Positions 9,397 through 18,849 of a stretch of 64,000 bases of DNA are shown one piece after another (positions within the stretch are counted from its first letter, which is position 1; each line of letters begins with the position of its first letter). Made by a program: the position numbers and the translations under genes. The DNA lies in the NCBI RefSeq assembly GCF_014635905.1, contig NZ_BMDS01000005.1, positions 1 through 64,000 of the forward strand, written 5' to 3'. The notes beneath the pieces are model-generated. The model did not search any database. It was not told the origin of the DNA and worked only from the letters and a program-made list of their open reading frames with translations. Origin of the DNA: Limosilactobacillus caviae (GTDB taxonomy: Bacteria > Bacillota > Bacilli > Lactobacillales > Lactobacillaceae).

Positions 9397-9975
9397 ATGG
9401 TAGAAACACGTTTGCCTCGTAATCCACAGCCTAAAGAATGGTTAGCAAAGGACCATTCTTTGCAATATATTGCTGATTACAAGCCTTTTAATTTTGTTGA
9501 TGGAGAAGGGGTCCGTTGTAGCCTTTATGTCAGTGGCTGCCTTTTTAACTGTCCTGGCTGTTACAATAAGGCCGCTCAGAATTTCCACTATGGTCAGCCT
9601 TATACGCAAGAATTAGAAGATCAAATAATTGCCGATCTGTCGCAAAGTTATGTTCAAGGCTTGACTTTATTAGGCGGAGAACCATTCTTAAATACCCAGG
9701 TTTGTCTTAAACTAGTCAAACGAGTGCGCAAAGAATTTGGCCACGAAAAAGACATTTGGTCGTGGTCTGGTTATACTTGGGAAGAATTAATGAAGGAGTC
9801 CGATGATAAACTGGAATTACTCCATTATTTAGACATTTTAGTTGATGGTCGTTTTCTTCTCGCCAAAAAAGACCTTACCCTCCAATTCAGAGGAAGTTCC
9901 AACCAGCGAATTATTGATGTTCCAAAATCTTTGCAGCAAGGAAAAGTTGTCATCTGGGACAAGCTAGTTCACTAG
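9397..9975 (+). CDS. nrdG: Anaerobic RNR activating enzyme (radical SAM)
   Basis: This 192-residue radical-SAM activase cleaves S-adenosylmethionine with a 4Fe-4S cluster to place the glycyl radical on NrdD. The cluster motif is C48-x3-C52-x2-C55 (SGCLFNCPGC). LLGGEPFLN (~90) and VWSWSGYTWEE further on match the SAM-binding GGEP strand and later barrel strands. The protein is somewhat longer than E. coli NrdG through an N-terminal extension. It follows nrdD and has GGAGGG 8 bp before the ATG. Confidence 0.96.
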   Translation: MVETRLPRNPQPKEWLAKDHSLQYIADYKPFNFVDGEGVRCSLYVSGCLFNCPGCYNKAAQNFHYGQPYTQELEDQIIADLSQSYVQGLTLLGGEPFLNTQVCLKLVKRVRKEFGHEKDIWSWSGYTWEELMKESDDKLELLHYLDILVDGRFLLAKKDLTLQFRGSSNQRIIDVPKSLQQGKVVIWDKLVH

Positions 9976-9986
9976 GAGTAATTAAA

Positions 9987-10844
9987 TTGGAAAAAATATG
10001 GCAAATTGAGCCTGCATGGTTAACAAAGAAAAGACAATTAGCTGTTCTGCTACAGTCACGTTTTCCATCTTTCCCACATCAAGACATTTGGAACAAGCAG
10101 GCGTCCAGACAAGATCGAGAACCTTTAGACAATAACTATCTCTTCATTAATAAAAAATATCTTACGGCATTATTACAAGAGAATTTGATGGAAAAGGCTG
10201 TTTTTTGGCAAGATAATCAATTAAACGCCAACCACCTAGCTAATATTGATAGTGGGCAGTTCATGTACCTGCACTCACAAGGAGAGACAGAAAAGCCAGT
10301 GGTGTTTAGTCCACACCTTAAATCCACTGATTCTCATAATGTCATAATCATAAGTGCCGGCGTTAATGCGGTTATTGAAGAGAGAATGATCAATAGTACC
10401 TTATTACCATCATATGAAGCAACTGAAATCTTAGTCGGAGCTAATGCACATGTTACGTATCGCCAGGCAAACCAATCGACCAGCAAAAACGTTTACCGTG
10501 CAATTCATGCATATCAGGCACATGGCTCAACGCTTAATTTTGAGGTTGCGAGTCAGGCACACGGCGCAGCAACTGTTGACCTTTATAGTTTTCTTGATGG
10601 TCAAAAAAGCCAGTGGAATACGACGATTGCCTTAACAGGGGGTCAACGTTTAATTGCGCTGGTTGATGGCTTTGGTCAAGGAACTTCTGCGACTCTTACC
10701 CAGTATCGAAACGAAAAAACAATTGTGGGAGCGCCGTTTAAAGTAAAAGCAGGGGAGCCACTTGCAATTAGTGAAGATATATATCAATTGAAAGAATTAG
10801 CTAATAAGGATAGCTGGTTAAACCGCGTAATGACAGCTAAATAA
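9987..10844 (+). CDS. SufB/SufD-like Fe-S assembly protein, short and solitary
   Basis: This 285-residue protein begins at TTG (AGGAG 11 bp upstream) only 11 bp after nrdG. Residues ~110-280 show the repetitive beta-helix pattern of the SufB/SufD core (NVIIISAGVNAVIEER, ATEILVGANAHVTYRQ, STLNFEVASQAHGAATVDLYSFLDG). SufB and SufD form the scaffold of the SUF system with SufC, and are usually 420-460 residues. This copy is shorter and no sufC, sufS or sufU is nearby. Its place behind nrdD-nrdG suggests a service role for the Fe-S radical enzyme, but that is inference. No catalytic cysteine is visible in the piece that matches the family, which is closer to SufD than SufB. Confidence 0.7.
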   Translation: MEKIWQIEPAWLTKKRQLAVLLQSRFPSFPHQDIWNKQASRQDREPLDNNYLFINKKYLTALLQENLMEKAVFWQDNQLNANHLANIDSGQFMYLHSQGETEKPVVFSPHLKSTDSHNVIIISAGVNAVIEERMINSTLLPSYEATEILVGANAHVTYRQANQSTSKNVYRAIHAYQAHGSTLNFEVASQAHGAATVDLYSFLDGQKSQWNTTIALTGGQRLIALVDGFGQGTSATLTQYRNEKTIVGAPFKVKAGEPLAISEDIYQLKELANKDSWLNRVMTAK

Positions 10845-10890
10845 AGCTAAGATTAGTTACAGCAATGTTACAAGAATTCATTATTAACAG

Positions 10891-10944
10891 AAAATAAGCC
10901 GCTAAAATTTCTTTTTTTAGAAAATTTCAGTGGCTTATTTTTTA
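10891..10944 (+). terminator. Terminator after nrdDG-sufD unit
   Basis: A long imperfect stem pairs AAAATAAGCCGCTAAAATTTC with GAAAATTTCAGTGGCTTATTTT and is followed by T residues. The A-rich left arm also allows use from the other strand. Confidence 0.85.
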
Positions 10945-11226
10945 TAATGTTACAGTTTTTGGTAAATTTTGGTGAAAAGTTAGCCAATCCTAACTCACTA
11001 TCAGGACGTGTGTGAGGATAATTTGCTTGACATGGTATTAAATTTTTTATTACAGAGTATTACGAAAATCAATTGAATTGATATTTAGGGGTAACCCGCA
11101 TGTAATTTTGCGGGAGTATAGTAATAGGTGTTGAGAGATATGAGAACTCAACAAATCATAACTAAATTAAACTAACAAATAATTAATTAATAAAAGAATT
11201 TTATGAAAAGGATGGGATTTTTCTTT
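10945..11226 (+). promoter_or_regulatory. apf1 upstream region
   Basis: No gene is visible in these 280 bp. There is a small hairpin CCCGCA/TGCGGG at about 11096-11115 and a TTGAGA/TCTCAA-like stretch near 11132-11150. The GTAACCCGC segment before the first hairpin recurs upstream of apf2 (14091-14099), so the two paralogues probably share a promoter element. WalR-like TGTTAC half sites are present but spaced imperfectly. Confidence 0.4.
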
Positions 11227-11988
11227 ATGAAGTTAACTAAGAACATCGCGAAGATCACTGCTGCCGTAGCAGGTGCCGTTGCTTTGGGAACATTCGCTAC
11301 TGCAACTACTGCTAATGCTGATTCTGTTTACACGGTGCAAAGTGGTGATACCTTATCAAGTATTTCCTATAAGTTAGGTCATGACTTAACTTATGTTGAT
11401 TCATTAGCTTCAACTAATCAAATCGCTAACAAGAACTTAATTTATGTTGGCCAAAAGTTAGTAATTAAAGATGATGGCGAAGTAGCTCAAGCAACTCCGC
11501 AACAAGCAGCAACATTACCTGAAGCATCTCAAGCTCCAGCATCTGCTAGTGTTGAAAGTCAACAGCCTAGTCAAGCTCCTGTAGCTGCTAATCAAGTACA
11601 ATCACCAGCTGCTCCTGTTCAATCACAGACGCCAGTGCAATCTCAAGCACCGGTTCAATCCGTAGCTCCACAACAATCAGCTGTTTCAACTACGGCTCAA
11701 CAAAGCTACAGTGCACCAGTACAATCACAGGCTGCTAGTGCTAATTACAGCTCAAATGTTAGTGGCAACGACGCCTCAGCTAAGGCTTGGATTGCGGCCC
11801 GCGAATCTGGTGGTAATTACGGTGCCCGTAATGGTCAATATGTTGGTAAATACCAATTATCAGCATCATACTTAAATGGTGACTACTCAGAAGCAAACCA
11901 GGAACGTGTAGCTGACCAATATGTAACAAGCCGTTATGGTTCATGGAGTGCTGCTCAATCATTCTGGCAATCACATGGTTGGTACTAA
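11227..11988 (+). CDS. apf1: LysM/aggregation-promoting factor-like secreted protein, copy 1
   Basis: I take the start at ATG 11227 (MKLTKNIAKI), because AAAAGGATGG stands before it in the same arrangement as in the second copy. Residues 1-~28 are a Sec signal peptide ending [11 protein letters not shown] LysM domain follows (SVYTVQSGDTLSSISYKLG...LIYVGQKLVI), which binds peptidoglycan. A ~100-residue Gln/Pro/Ser/Ala linker leads to a C-terminal ~75-residue domain ([10 protein letters not shown]...[15 protein letters not shown]), typical of Apf proteins and lysozyme/Rpf-like folds. Apf proteins are abundant non-covalent surface proteins linked to aggregation and cell shape. A near-identical C-terminus is found in the copy at 14175. 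Confidence 0.88.
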   Translation: MKLTKNIAKITAAVAGAVALGTFATATTANADSVYTVQSGDTLSSISYKLGHDLTYVDSLASTNQIANKNLIYVGQKLVIKDDGEVAQATPQQAATLPEASQAPASASVESQQPSQAPVAANQVQSPAAPVQSQTPVQSQAPVQSVAPQQSAVSTTAQQSYSAPVQSQAASANYSSNVSGNDASAKAWIAARESGGNYGARNGQYVGKYQLSASYLNGDYSEANQERVADQYVTSRYGSWSAAQSFWQSHGWY

Positions 11989-12009
11989 AATTTAATAACT
12001 AGTTTTCAC

Positions 12010-12053
12010 GGTGGGATATCGTCTCGAAAAGGGATGCGTATCTCACCTTTTTT
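12010..12053 (+). terminator. Terminator after apf1
   Basis: GGTGGGATA pairs with TATCTCACC (one G-U) over a 20-nt loop, followed by TTTTTT. Confidence 0.8.
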
Positions 12054-12144
12054 GTATAAATGAAAAAAAGTTAATATTATTTTCATTCAAATCTTAAAAA
12101 GTATACTATAATAGAATTATTCGAATGATGAAAGGATGAGATCC

Positions 12145-13845
12145 ATGTCAAAAGAGAGTCAGATTATTGATACAAAGTCATTATATGTAAATCCTGATCG
12201 CGGGGTAGCAACATTAAATTATAGTCAAAACTACTTCACTGATATCCCAACATTAATCAACAGTGATGAATTAAAAGCGATTGTTAAGCTTTACCTTGCA
12301 TCTCGGAACCCTGATCATGACGACGATGCTTTTGATAATGCTAGTGCTAACAAGTTCATCGATATCTTAAAGAAAGTTCTATTTAATGATGATAGTGCTT
12401 TTGATGAATATGATCCTAAAGACATTCTTGAAAGCGTTGAAGAATTATATTCATACTACCGGTCATTTTTACGAGTATCGGTAATTAACTTTAACGATAA
12501 CAAGATTTTAGGTAATGAGTTTCGGACGATCGATACCCAGTTTAACGACTTAGTTCGGAAAGCATACCGGATTCTTGAAGAAAAGCTCCAAGGTTTTGAA
12601 AACCGGACATATCGGCAGGTTAATGCGGCTACTAATGCGACCGTCCTAGTTCAACAACATAACTGGAAGATTCCAGAAGGCTATGATGAATTACAAGATA
12701 TTGACTTCATTAATACTGTGATGCTTCGTCCGCCAATGATGATGCACACTAAGAGTAATAAGCGGGAAGGGGTATTTTCAGAAGTTGAAGAAAACCCAAT
12801 CAAACGTTTCCATGGTCAACGTGGCAAGTGGTATTGCTATCCTGCTAAGATTGGGGAAAGCTTGGCATTTATTTACTTTAATGTTGATTATTTAGTAAAT
12901 GGAATTGCTCTTTCTAACCTCTTTGAATTAGCTTCTCCAGATGAAGTTGAAGGTCAAAAGCCTGACATGATTCTCCTCTTTGGTTTGGAAAAGACTGAAG
13001 GCATGGTTTCTCACTACTACCGTGACGAAAAGAATAATATGTGGATTGGTGAAGTACCATATACGGATAAGACGACTTACTTTGGCTATATGAAGAAGAT
13101 GTGCTTAACATTGCATAACCTTCACCAAATCTACAATGGCCGTCTACCAATCCATGGTTCAATGCTGAAGATTAAGTTTACTAACGGTAAGGAAAAGAAC
13201 GTGGTCTTCTTCGGTGATTCTGGAGCCGGTAAGTCAGAATCAATTGAAGCATTACAAGAATTAGCTGATGATAAGATCGTTAGCATGGAAACAATCTTTG
13301 ATGACATGGGAAGCTTTACCTTGACTGATGGTGAACCTGGCGTATATGCTCAAGGAACTGAAACCGGTGCTTTTGTCCGTCTTGATGATTTAAGCAGCGC
13401 GGTTGCATTTAACAACATGGACCGTGGTGTCTACCTTAACCCTGAGCAAAAGAACGCACGGGTAATTATCCCTGCAGATACTTACCAAAATGTTATTAAG
13501 CATCACCATATCGATATGTGGCTATATGCTAATAACTATAGTGATGAAGTCGGGATTCACCGCTTTGATACTAAGGAAGAAGCTGAAAAGGTATTCATTG
13601 CGGGTCAGCGGAAGGCATTGGGAACTACCGATGAAGTTGGCATGAGTAAGACATTCTTTGCTAACCCATTTGGTCCAGTCCAGGAACCAGAATTAACTAA
13701 GCCAATTATTGATAAGGTCTTTACTAAGCTCTTTGATAAGGATGTTTACGTTGGTGAAATCTTTACCCACCTTGGTAATGACAAGTCAAAGGATGCTCTT
13801 AAGGAATCCGCTCAAGAATTACTTGATGTTTTAATGAACAACTAA
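12145..13845 (+). CDS. PEPCK/HprK-like P-loop protein
   Basis: The start is ATG 12145 (MSKESQ), because the AAAGGATGAG ribosome site overlaps the alternative ATG at 12136. The 566-residue protein carries a P-loop GDSGAGKSE at ~356. This is one residue away from the HPr kinase loop GDSGIGKSE, and it also resembles the phosphoenolpyruvate carboxykinase kinase-1 motif. MYLNPEQKNARVIIP and HHHIDMWLYANNY follow, in the region where PEPCK binds metal and nucleotide. Lactobacillus genomes often annotate this family as ATP-dependent PEPCK. The N-terminal ~300 residues do not look like any motif I know. Whether it decarboxylates oxaloacetate or phosphorylates something else cannot be read from the sequence. 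It is a single-gene unit between the two apf genes. Confidence 0.7.
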   Translation: MSKESQIIDTKSLYVNPDRGVATLNYSQNYFTDIPTLINSDELKAIVKLYLASRNPDHDDDAFDNASANKFIDILKKVLFNDDSAFDEYDPKDILESVEELYSYYRSFLRVSVINFNDNKILGNEFRTIDTQFNDLVRKAYRILEEKLQGFENRTYRQVNAATNATVLVQQHNWKIPEGYDELQDIDFINTVMLRPPMMMHTKSNKREGVFSEVEENPIKRFHGQRGKWYCYPAKIGESLAFIYFNVDYLVNGIALSNLFELASPDEVEGQKPDMILLFGLEKTEGMVSHYYRDEKNNMWIGEVPYTDKTTYFGYMKKMCLTLHNLHQIYNGRLPIHGSMLKIKFTNGKEKNVVFFGDSGAGKSESIEALQELADDKIVSMETIFDDMGSFTLTDGEPGVYAQGTETGAFVRLDDLSSAVAFNNMDRGVYLNPEQKNARVIIPADTYQNVIKHHHIDMWLYANNYSDEVGIHRFDTKEEAEKVFIAGQRKALGTTDEVGMSKTFFANPFGPVQEPELTKPIIDKVFTKLFDKDVYVGEIFTHLGNDKSKDALKESAQELLDVLMNN

Positions 13846-13868
13846 CATTACGATTAATACAATATTGT

Positions 13869-13911
13869 CATCGCCCTGTAACAAACACCTTGTTACGGGG
13901 TGATTTTTTTG
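13869..13911 (+). terminator. Terminator after PEPCK-like gene
   Basis: CATCGCCCTGTAACA pairs with TGTTACGGGGTGA around a short loop and is followed by seven T residues. Confidence 0.9.
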
Positions 13912-14174
13912 TCGTCAAGCTAAAATCGTAAAAAAATTATGAAATTAAAAAATACTTTTCTCCTAAGCAGGTAGCTGTCAATAGTAAAAGAAGCTTGGTA
14001 TAACAATGATTTTGAGGTGTTAGTGAAACGGGCGAACATTTGTTACAAAAAATTACATAAGTAACGAAAATTGATAAGCGCTGGTAACCCGCCCGTAACG
14101 CTAATCCTGTATAGTAGATATCGTTGAAATGAGTTATTTGATTAATTAAGAGAAAAGGATGGATTGAATTTATA
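13912..14174 (+). promoter_or_regulatory. apf2 upstream region
   Basis: No gene is seen. TGTTAC-N5-ATTACA at about 14040 and the GTAACCCGC segment at 14091 repeat elements seen before apf1. A TATAGT-like -10 lies near 14112. These are candidate promoter/WalR elements only. Confidence 0.4.
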
Positions 14175-14873
14175 ATGAAGTTATCTAAGAAAGTAGCCAA
14201 GATTACAGCAGCGATTACTGGTGCAGTTGCATTGGGTACAGTTGCTACTGCAACAACTGCAAATGCCGACAGTATTTACACGGTACAAGCAGGTGACACC
14301 CTTTCTGGGATTTCTTACAAATTAGGTCACGATCTAACTTTTGTAGACACTTTAGCAAGTCACAACAATATTGCTGACAAGAACTTGATTTACGTTGGTC
14401 AACAATTAGTAATTAAAGACGATGGTGAAGTAGCACCTGCAACTCAAGAAGAAGTTGCTACATTACCAGCTGCAACTGTAGCACCACAAGCTGAAAATCA
14501 AGGACAACAAAATCAACAAGTACAGTCAAATCAAGAAGCACCAGTTGCTCAACAACAAGTACAGGCTGCTCAAACACAAACTGTACAACAACCTGTTACT
14601 ACTAACCAAGCATCAGCATCATCAACTAACTACAGCTCTAATGTAGCTGGAAGCGATGCAGCTGCTAAAGCATGGATTGCCGCACGTGAATCAGGTGGCA
14701 GTTACTCTGCACGAAACGGTCAATATATTGGTAAGTACCAATTATCAGCATCATACTTAAATGGTGACTACTCAGAAGCAAACCAAGAACGTGTAGCTGA
14801 CCAATATGTAACAAGCCGTTATGGTTCATGGAGTGCTGCTCAATCATTCTGGCAATCACATGGTTGGTACTAA
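14175..14873 (+). CDS. apf2: LysM/aggregation-promoting factor-like secreted protein, copy 2
   Basis: This 232-residue paralogue of the protein at 11227 has the same order: Sec signal peptide (cut at ATANA/DS), one LysM domain ([19 protein letters not shown]), a Gln-rich low-complexity linker and the C-terminal Apf domain ([19 protein letters not shown]...HGWY). The linker is unrelated in detail and shorter. The last ~135 nt and the stop codon differ from copy 1 at about one base, while synonymous differences are frequent upstream. This points to gene conversion of the 3' end. Its own promoter region and terminator make it an independent unit. Confidence 0.88.
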   Translation: MKLSKKVAKITAAITGAVALGTVATATTANADSIYTVQAGDTLSGISYKLGHDLTFVDTLASHNNIADKNLIYVGQQLVIKDDGEVAPATQEEVATLPAATVAPQAENQGQQNQQVQSNQEAPVAQQQVQAAQTQTVQQPVTTNQASASSTNYSSNVAGSDAAAKAWIAARESGGSYSARNGQYIGKYQLSASYLNGDYSEANQERVADQYVTSRYGSWSAAQSFWQSHGWY

Positions 14874-14923
14874 AATAAATTTAACAAATAGATAATCAAC
14901 AAAATTTCAAACATACATGTAAA

Positions 14924-14964
14924 GATCTCCATTATTCGGTTAACCGCGTAATGGAGATTTTTTG
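14924..14964 (+). terminator. Terminator after apf2
   Basis: ATCTCCATTA pairs exactly with TAATGGAGAT across a 14-nt loop that can itself form GGTTAACC, followed by six T residues. Confidence 0.9.
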
Positions 14965-15260
14965 ATTAGAAAGTAGGATTATTCATTTAGTATATAACCT
15001 TTTTTAACTACTATTTCATGCCAGCTTATCTTTAAATGATATTATTTAGATTGTGCTTTTAAATACAAATGCGGTTCTTTATCGCTAATAAAAATATTCA
15101 TATTTTATATATAGAAATATGAAGAATGATAATAAAAGGTCGCTTTGAAGTAGGGGATTGCCTAATTATGATGAAACCGTTTAAATTGTATTATTTATAT
15201 ATAGAAAGTTACGTTTATCACAAAAGTGTGAAAAAAGCTTAACTTAGAGGAGGGTGTCTA
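14965..15260. other. Gap before preT
   Basis: About 300 AT-rich bases carry no gene, repeat or recognised riboswitch. The repeated TATATATAGAAA stretches near 15108 and 15195 are possible -10 regions, nothing more. A GAGGAGGG ribosome site ends the gap. Confidence 0.5.
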
Positions 15261-16502
15261 ATGACTTCAAAGTATGAAACAGAGTCTAAAGGTTACACAA
15301 TGACAACGGTAATGCAAGAAGCAGCCCGTTGTTTGCTATGTCACGATGCGCCATGTTCTCAAGCATGTCCAGCGCATACTAACCCAGCAAAATTTATTCG
15401 CAGCGTTCGTTTCCGCAATGTAAAAGGTGCTGCAGAAACTATTCGTGAAAACAATGCATTGGGTTCGATCTGTGCCCGCGTTTGTCCTACTGAACGATAT
15501 TGTGAAAAAGCTTGTACACGGGCAAAGATTGACGGGCCAATTGATATTTCCGGGATTCAACGGTATGTTACTGACATGGAACGGAAACTTAACATGAAGA
15601 TCCTTAAGGCAGGAAAGCCAAATGGGATGAGTATTGCGATTATCGGAAGCGGTCCATCTGCCCTTCAAGCAGCAACTACCCTTTTGGAAAAGGGATATGC
15701 TGTGGATATTTATGAAAAGAATGCCAAGGCCGGTGGATACCTTACTTATGGGATTCCAGAATACCGTTTGCCTGAAGAAATTGTGGACTATGAAGTTCAA
15801 CGGATTGTTGATTTAGGAGCACATATTATTTATAACACGACTGTTGGTGAGGATATTTCAATTGATCAGCTAAAGAATAATCATGATGCTGTTATCGTCG
15901 CTATTGGAACTAGCAAGGCCAAAATGCTCCCAATGTTTGAGCATAACATTTGTACAGAATCTGCTATTTCATTCCTTGCCCGGGCAAAGGAAAATAAGGG
16001 AAAGCTTGATGACTTGCCAAAAAACGTTTTAGTTATTGGTGGTGGGGATGTTGCAATGGATGTTGTAACTACCCTAAAGAAGCTTGATGTACCATACGTT
16101 ACTGACGTTGTTTACGAACAATTTAGCGAATTTAAGGCTTCCAAGAAAGAATTAGCAGGAGCTCAGGCCGCTGGAGTAACGATTATTGACGGTTATGTTC
16201 CAAAGGAAGTTCATCAAAATCGGGCAACCTTTACGCATCGTAAAATTGATAGTGAAATAACCATCACCGCTGATAAGATTATTCTTGCGGTTGGTCAAAA
16301 AGCTGATGCCACGGGCTTAAACATTGATTTGCAACATAACGAAATTCCATTTAGGGAAGCACGTTACCGGACAAAAGACCCTAAAGTATTTGCAACTGGT
16401 GATATTGTCGAAGGTGACAAGACCGTTGTTGTTGCTGTCCAAAAAGGTAAAGAAGTTGCCGAAGAGATTGATCGGTTGTTAGGAGGACAAGAAAATGATT
16501 AA
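15261..16502 (+). CDS. preT: NAD-dependent dihydropyrimidine dehydrogenase subunit PreT
   Basis: This 413-residue flavoprotein resembles the small subunit of glutamate synthase. It has an N-terminal cysteine-rich Fe-S region ([23 protein letters not shown], then [17 protein letters not shown]). A first dinucleotide fold follows at ~125 ([13 protein letters not shown]) and a second at ~255 ([12 protein letters not shown]), with the C-terminal [19 protein letters not shown] motif. PreT takes electrons from NADH and passes them to PreA, which reduces uracil and thymine. The stop overlaps the preA start by 8 nt, so the pair is coupled. The ribosome site is GAGGAGGG. Confidence 0.9.
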   Translation: MTSKYETESKGYTMTTVMQEAARCLLCHDAPCSQACPAHTNPAKFIRSVRFRNVKGAAETIRENNALGSICARVCPTERYCEKACTRAKIDGPIDISGIQRYVTDMERKLNMKILKAGKPNGMSIAIIGSGPSALQAATTLLEKGYAVDIYEKNAKAGGYLTYGIPEYRLPEEIVDYEVQRIVDLGAHIIYNTTVGEDISIDQLKNNHDAVIVAIGTSKAKMLPMFEHNICTESAISFLARAKENKGKLDDLPKNVLVIGGGDVAMDVVTTLKKLDVPYVTDVVYEQFSEFKASKKELAGAQAAGVTIIDGYVPKEVHQNRATFTHRKIDSEITITADKIILAVGQKADATGLNIDLQHNEIPFREARYRTKDPKVFATGDIVEGDKTVVVAVQKGKEVAEEIDRLLGGQEND

Positions 16503-17793
16503 AAAAGATTTATCAGTTGACTTTTTAGGAGTTCATTTTGAAAATCCATTCTGCTTGTCATCTTCACCGGTTGGCAACTGTTATGAGATGTGTAAAAATG
16601 CTTACGATGCTGGCTGGGGCGGAATTGTTTACAAGACACTTTCACCAACACACTTTAAGATTGATGAAGTATCTCCACGGTTTGATGAATTAACTAAGGA
16701 AGACACCCCGTTTGTTGCCTTCAAGAACATGGAACAATTGTCAGAACACCCGTTGGACCAAGATTTAGCAGATATGCGCCGGTTAAAAGAAGAATATCCT
16801 AACAAGGTCTTGATTGCTTCAATCATGGGTGAAACGCCAGAAGACTGGACTAACCTTGCTAAGCTAGTAACTGAAGCAGGTGCAGATATGATTGAGCTTA
16901 ACTTCTCATGTCCGCAAATGACTTCGCACACAATGGGGTCTGATGTTGGTACTAATCCTGAATTATGTAAGTCAAATTGTGAGGCAGTAAAACGCGGGAC
17001 TAGTTTACCAGTTCTTGCCAAGATGACGCCGAATATTACAACAATGGTTCCAGTTGTTAAAGCCTGCCTTGAAGGTGGCGCTGATGGATTCTCGTCAATT
17101 AACACGGTGAAGTCAATTACTGACGTTGATCTTAAAAAGAAGGTCGGCTTACCAAATATTGATGGTAAATCATCGGTATCAGGCCTTTCTGGTAAAGCAG
17201 TTAAGCCAATTGCCTTACGTTTCTTACAACAGTTACGTTCAGCATCCGGACTTGAACAATTGCCAATTTCAGGTATCGGTGGAATTGAAACTTGGGAAGA
17301 TGCTGCTGAGTTTATCTTGCTTGGGGCAACGACTCTTCAAGTTACTACTGCAATTATGCAATATGGGTATCGGATTATCGATGACTTGACTAACGGTTTA
17401 ATGCATTACATGGAAGAACAGCATGTTGACCACTTGCAAGATCTTGTTGGTCTAGCAAATAAGAATATCGTTCCAACTAATCAACTCGATCGTAATTACA
17501 AAGTTTATCCTAAGATCGACTGGGATAAATGTATTGGTTGTGGTAGATGTTTTGTATCTTGCCAAGATGGTGCTCACCAAGCCTTAACTTGGGATGACGA
17601 CAAACGGCTACCGGTCTTCGATAAGAGTAAGTGTGTTGGCTGCCAGCTTTGTGCATTAGTATGTCCAGTTGGTGCAATTAAACTCGGTGTTGTTGAAATG
17701 AAGCCTGGTCGAGAAGGTAATCCAGATGAGATTGATGTTGGGTCACAACGTCTTCACCGATATCATCCAGTACAGGCAAACCAAGAAAATTAA
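16495..17793 (+). CDS. preA: NAD-dependent dihydropyrimidine dehydrogenase subunit PreA
   Basis: This 432-residue protein has an N-terminal FMN barrel of the dihydroorotate dehydrogenase family ([62 protein letters not shown]). A C-terminal ferredoxin domain carries two 4Fe-4S motifs ([11 protein letters not shown] at ~347 and [12 protein letters not shown] at ~381). Together with PreT it reduces uracil or thymine to the dihydro form, the first step of reductive pyrimidine breakdown. Downstream enzymes (dihydropyrimidinase, ureidopropionase) are not in this window, so the physiological direction is open. Confidence 0.92.
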   Translation: MIKKDLSVDFLGVHFENPFCLSSSPVGNCYEMCKNAYDAGWGGIVYKTLSPTHFKIDEVSPRFDELTKEDTPFVAFKNMEQLSEHPLDQDLADMRRLKEEYPNKVLIASIMGETPEDWTNLAKLVTEAGADMIELNFSCPQMTSHTMGSDVGTNPELCKSNCEAVKRGTSLPVLAKMTPNITTMVPVVKACLEGGADGFSSINTVKSITDVDLKKKVGLPNIDGKSSVSGLSGKAVKPIALRFLQQLRSASGLEQLPISGIGGIETWEDAAEFILLGATTLQVTTAIMQYGYRIIDDLTNGLMHYMEEQHVDHLQDLVGLANKNIVPTNQLDRNYKVYPKIDWDKCIGCGRCFVSCQDGAHQALTWDDDKRLPVFDKSKCVGCQLCALVCPVGAIKLGVVEMKPGREGNPDEIDVGSQRLHRYHPVQANQEN

Positions 17794-17802
17794 TTAAAAA
17801 TA

Positions 17803-17853
17803 AATGTCCTCCAATTGTTAGGTGAGTGTCTAGCAATTGGGGGACAATTTTAT
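17803..17853. terminator. Bidirectional terminator between preA and aldo/keto reductase
   Basis: TGTCCTCCAATTG pairs with CAATTGGGGGACA; an A-rich run precedes and a T-rich run follows. It serves two converging genes. Confidence 0.88.
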
Positions 17854-17871
17854 ATAAGCAACTTTAAGGTA

Positions 17872-18720
17872 TTAGATTACTGCTAATGGTTCTTTTTTTG
17901 TTGGTGATGGGAACTCTTTTTGAAGTGCCAGCAACTCATCATCACTCAGCTCAATACTGCCAGCTGCCACATTTTCTTCAGCGTGTTTTGGACTGCTGCT
18001 TTTTGGAATTGCTAAGACATTTCCGATTCTTAAGGTCCATGCTAACATAATTTGGCTAATTGTTGCGTGATGCTTTGCGGCGATTTCCTTTAGTAGGGGG
18101 TTATTGGTTAGTTTTCCAGATAAGCGGTCGCCTTGCGCAAGGGGAGAATAAGCAATTAACGGAAGCTGGTGTTTTTTCATTAATGGGAGAAGGTCAAACT
18201 CGATTCCGCGACTATCAAGATTATAAAGATCTTCATTTGCAGCACAATCTTTACCGTTTTTTAGCCGCCAAAGTTCTTCTAAATCAGCAACATCAAAATT
18301 TGAGACGCCCCATGCCTTAATTTTACCTGCTTTTTTAACCCGTTCTAATTCGTTAATTGTTTCGGCTAACGGTACTCCGCCACGCCAATGCAAAAGATAA
18401 AGATCAAAATAATCGGTTCCAACAGTAGCTAAGCTTTGGTCGAGGCTATGCTCAAGCTTTGTTTTACTGGCATTTGAAGGGAGAACTTTATCGATTAAGA
18501 AAAGCCCATCACGTTTGTAGGGTTTAATTGCTTCACCAACGAGATTTTCTGACCGTCCATCACCATACATTTCTGCAGTATCAATTACTGTTGCACCTGC
18601 ATTAATAGCGGCTTGAATTGCTTGAATTTCTGTTGAACGATTTATAAGAGAATCTCCCATATGCCAAGTACCAATACCGACTGCTGGTAATGTAACATCA
18701 TTAATTGTAACCTTTTTCAT
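17872..18720 (-). CDS. Aldo/keto reductase
   Basis: This 282-residue NAD(P)H-dependent aldehyde/ketone reductase has the AKR catalytic set: Asp and Tyr in DTAEMYGDG (~47-55), Lys in LIDKVLPS (~78) and His in LYLLHWRG (~112). WGVSNFDVADL and the C-terminal IPKSSSPKHAEENVAAGSIEL are the nucleotide-binding signatures. The natural substrate is not evident. It is monocistronic, with GGAGTCG before the ATG. Confidence 0.92.
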   Translation of the reverse strand: MKKVTINDVTLPAVGIGTWHMGDSLINRSTEIQAIQAAINAGATVIDTAEMYGDGRSENLVGEAIKPYKRDGLFLIDKVLPSNASKTKLEHSLDQSLATVGTDYFDLYLLHWRGGVPLAETINELERVKKAGKIKAWGVSNFDVADLEELWRLKNGKDCAANEDLYNLDSRGIEFDLLPLMKKHQLPLIAYSPLAQGDRLSGKLTNNPLLKEIAAKHHATISQIMLAWTLRIGNVLAIPKSSSPKHAEENVAAGSIELSDDELLALQKEFPSPTKKEPLAVI

Positions 18721-18849
18721 TTTCTACGACTCCTTTCTTCAATTTTATTATATTCTTTTTGGGAATTAGACCCTAGCATATTATTTGCTTTTTACGGGAA
18801 AGTGATTAGTATAAAAGTTGAATCATAAGACAGGAAGGAAGCATTCTTT

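Noticed and set aside
10854-10975. WalR boxes upstream of apf1
   Set aside because: AGTTAC-N5-TGTTAC is close but lies before a strong terminator; the nearer candidate has wrong spacing.
15336-15800. 154-codon minus-strand frame opposite preT
   Set aside because: It lies wholly inside a well-supported gene on the other strand and has no ribosome site.
16629-17105. 158-codon minus-strand frame opposite preA
   Set aside because: It is a shadow of preA codon structure.
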